The translations under genes were made by a program, and so were the position numbers. The notes under the pieces were generated by a model. The model made no database searches and was not told where the DNA came from. It saw nothing but the letters and a program-made list of their open reading frames with translations. 64,000 nt of DNA from Sceloporus undulatus (lineage: Eukaryota > Chordata > Lepidosauria > Squamata > Phrynosomatidae), in assembly GCF_019175285.1 (NCBI RefSeq), contig NC_056523.1:295100695-295164694 (forward strand), read 5' to 3'. Shown one piece after another: positions 63,340 to 64,000 of the stretch (position 1 is the stretch's first letter; the number at the start of each line of letters is the position of its first letter).

Positions 63340-64000
63340 GAGAATCAGAATGGTTTTCTGTTGGCAAGGGGGTCAGACAAGGCTGTATTTTATCACCCTG
63401 TCTCTTTATTTTATATGCAAAACCTATAATACAAAAAAGTGGGATTAGAATTAGAAGAAGGAGGTGGGATAACATGAGATATACAGATGACACCTTATTA
63501 CTTGCAAAAAATAGTAAAGACTTGGAATTACAGTATTAATTATGAAAGTTAAAGAAGAAAGTGCTAAAGCAGAGCTACAGTGAATATTATGAAAACAAAA
63601 ATAATTAACACAGAAGATTTATGTAACTTTAGTGTGCATGATGACAACATCAAAATAGGTACAGCATGCCTGCTCCTTACGCGGGCACGCCATACATGGC
63701 TTCCGGTTTACACAGAAGCCGCTCTATAATCGTTTGAATGGCATGGGCAGCCGCCACATGCACAAGCCCCATTCAGTATAATGGGGCTCGAGTATAGGCA
63801 GGATTCGCCTTACACCGGGGGGGGGGGGTCTGGAACGGATCCCCCGCGTAAGGCGAGATTCCACTGTACAGTACATATTTTCTGTACTTCACCTCAGTCA
63901 TAAATCAAAATGGAGACTGTAATGAAGAATTCAGAACAAGATTAAAATTTGGAAGGGCCACTATGAAAGAATTAGACAAAATTCTCAAGTGTAAACGTTA
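63340..64000 (+). mobile_element. BovB (RTE-clade) LINE, reverse-transcriptase part
   Basis: The frame from 63348 reads WFSVGKGVRQGCILSPCLFI, LYAKPIIQKSGI and MRYTDDTLLLAKNSKDL, the RT core with YTDD where BovB has YADD. After a MITE (63662-63866) it resumes with INQNGDCNEEFRTRLKFGRA and TMKELDKILKCKR. It runs off the window. Confidence 0.88.
63662..63866. mobile_element. Tigger/mariner-type MITE inside BovB
   Basis: CAGCATGCCTGCTCCTTACG and GCGTAAGGCGAGATTCCACTG lie between TA duplications (63660-63661, 63867-63868). A G run (63817-63827) lies within. Confidence 0.85.

Noticed and set aside
1-64000. CRISPR array, operon, riboswitch, rRNA or tRNA gene
   Set aside because: The window is animal nuclear DNA; repeats with tRNA-like or 5S-like parts are SINEs, not functional RNA genes.
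61018-64000. Next TRIM23 exon (VPGTAENARSC...)
   Set aside because: No matching coding sequence with splice sites was found, so it must lie right of the window.

Overview
The window is vertebrate nuclear DNA, most likely from a squamate reptile (a lizard; Iguania is my best guess). The reasons are spliced vertebrate genes in conserved order, GT-AG introns, and a dense squamate repeat load: BovB/RTE, L2 and CR1 LINE pieces, tRNA-derived SINEs with a BovB-like 3' tail, hAT and Tigger/mariner MITEs, and Penelope-like terminal units. One 10-base N gap lies at 13490-13499.

Four host genes were found by matching exon translations to family sequences known from memory. SGTB (+) contributes its last five coding exons (981-5017) and continues upstream of the window. 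TRAPPC13 (-) is complete: 13 coding exons from the ATG at 41031 down to the stop at 8682, 417 residues, including an 18-nt microexon. SHLD3 (-) is a single-exon 250-residue gene inside TRAPPC13 intron 1 (35172-35924). TRIM23 (+) contributes coding exons 1-5 (41707-60969; RING, both B-boxes, start of the coiled coil); its ARF-like half lies beyond the right edge. The order SGTB-TRAPPC13-SHLD3-TRIM23 is the one known in mammals. SGTB and TRAPPC13 are tail to tail; TRAPPC13/SHLD3 and TRIM23 are head to head across a CpG-rich promoter of about 0.7 kb.

Functionally the genes are neighbours, not an operon: a TPR co-chaperone (SGTB), a TRAPPIII membrane-traffic and autophagy subunit (TRAPPC13), a double-strand-break repair-choice factor (SHLD3) and a RING E3/ARF protein (TRIM23). 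Only TRAPPC13 and SHLD3 appear transcriptionally linked.

Most of the remaining sequence is intron filled with repeats. The most unusual parts are: a run of about ten hairpins at 37538-37895 inside a hAT-type element; a second hairpin-rich, TIR-bounded block at 15489-15849; an inverted pair of Penelope-like units with a hammerhead-like core; a duplicated NFY/CRE/GC-box module in the TRIM23 promoter; two hAT families with different ends but one shared internal module; a Tigger element that closely resembles one known from mammals; a 5S-rRNA-derived SINE; and a 480-bp pyrimidine-only tract. No CRISPR array, tRNA gene, rRNA gene or intact transposase was found.
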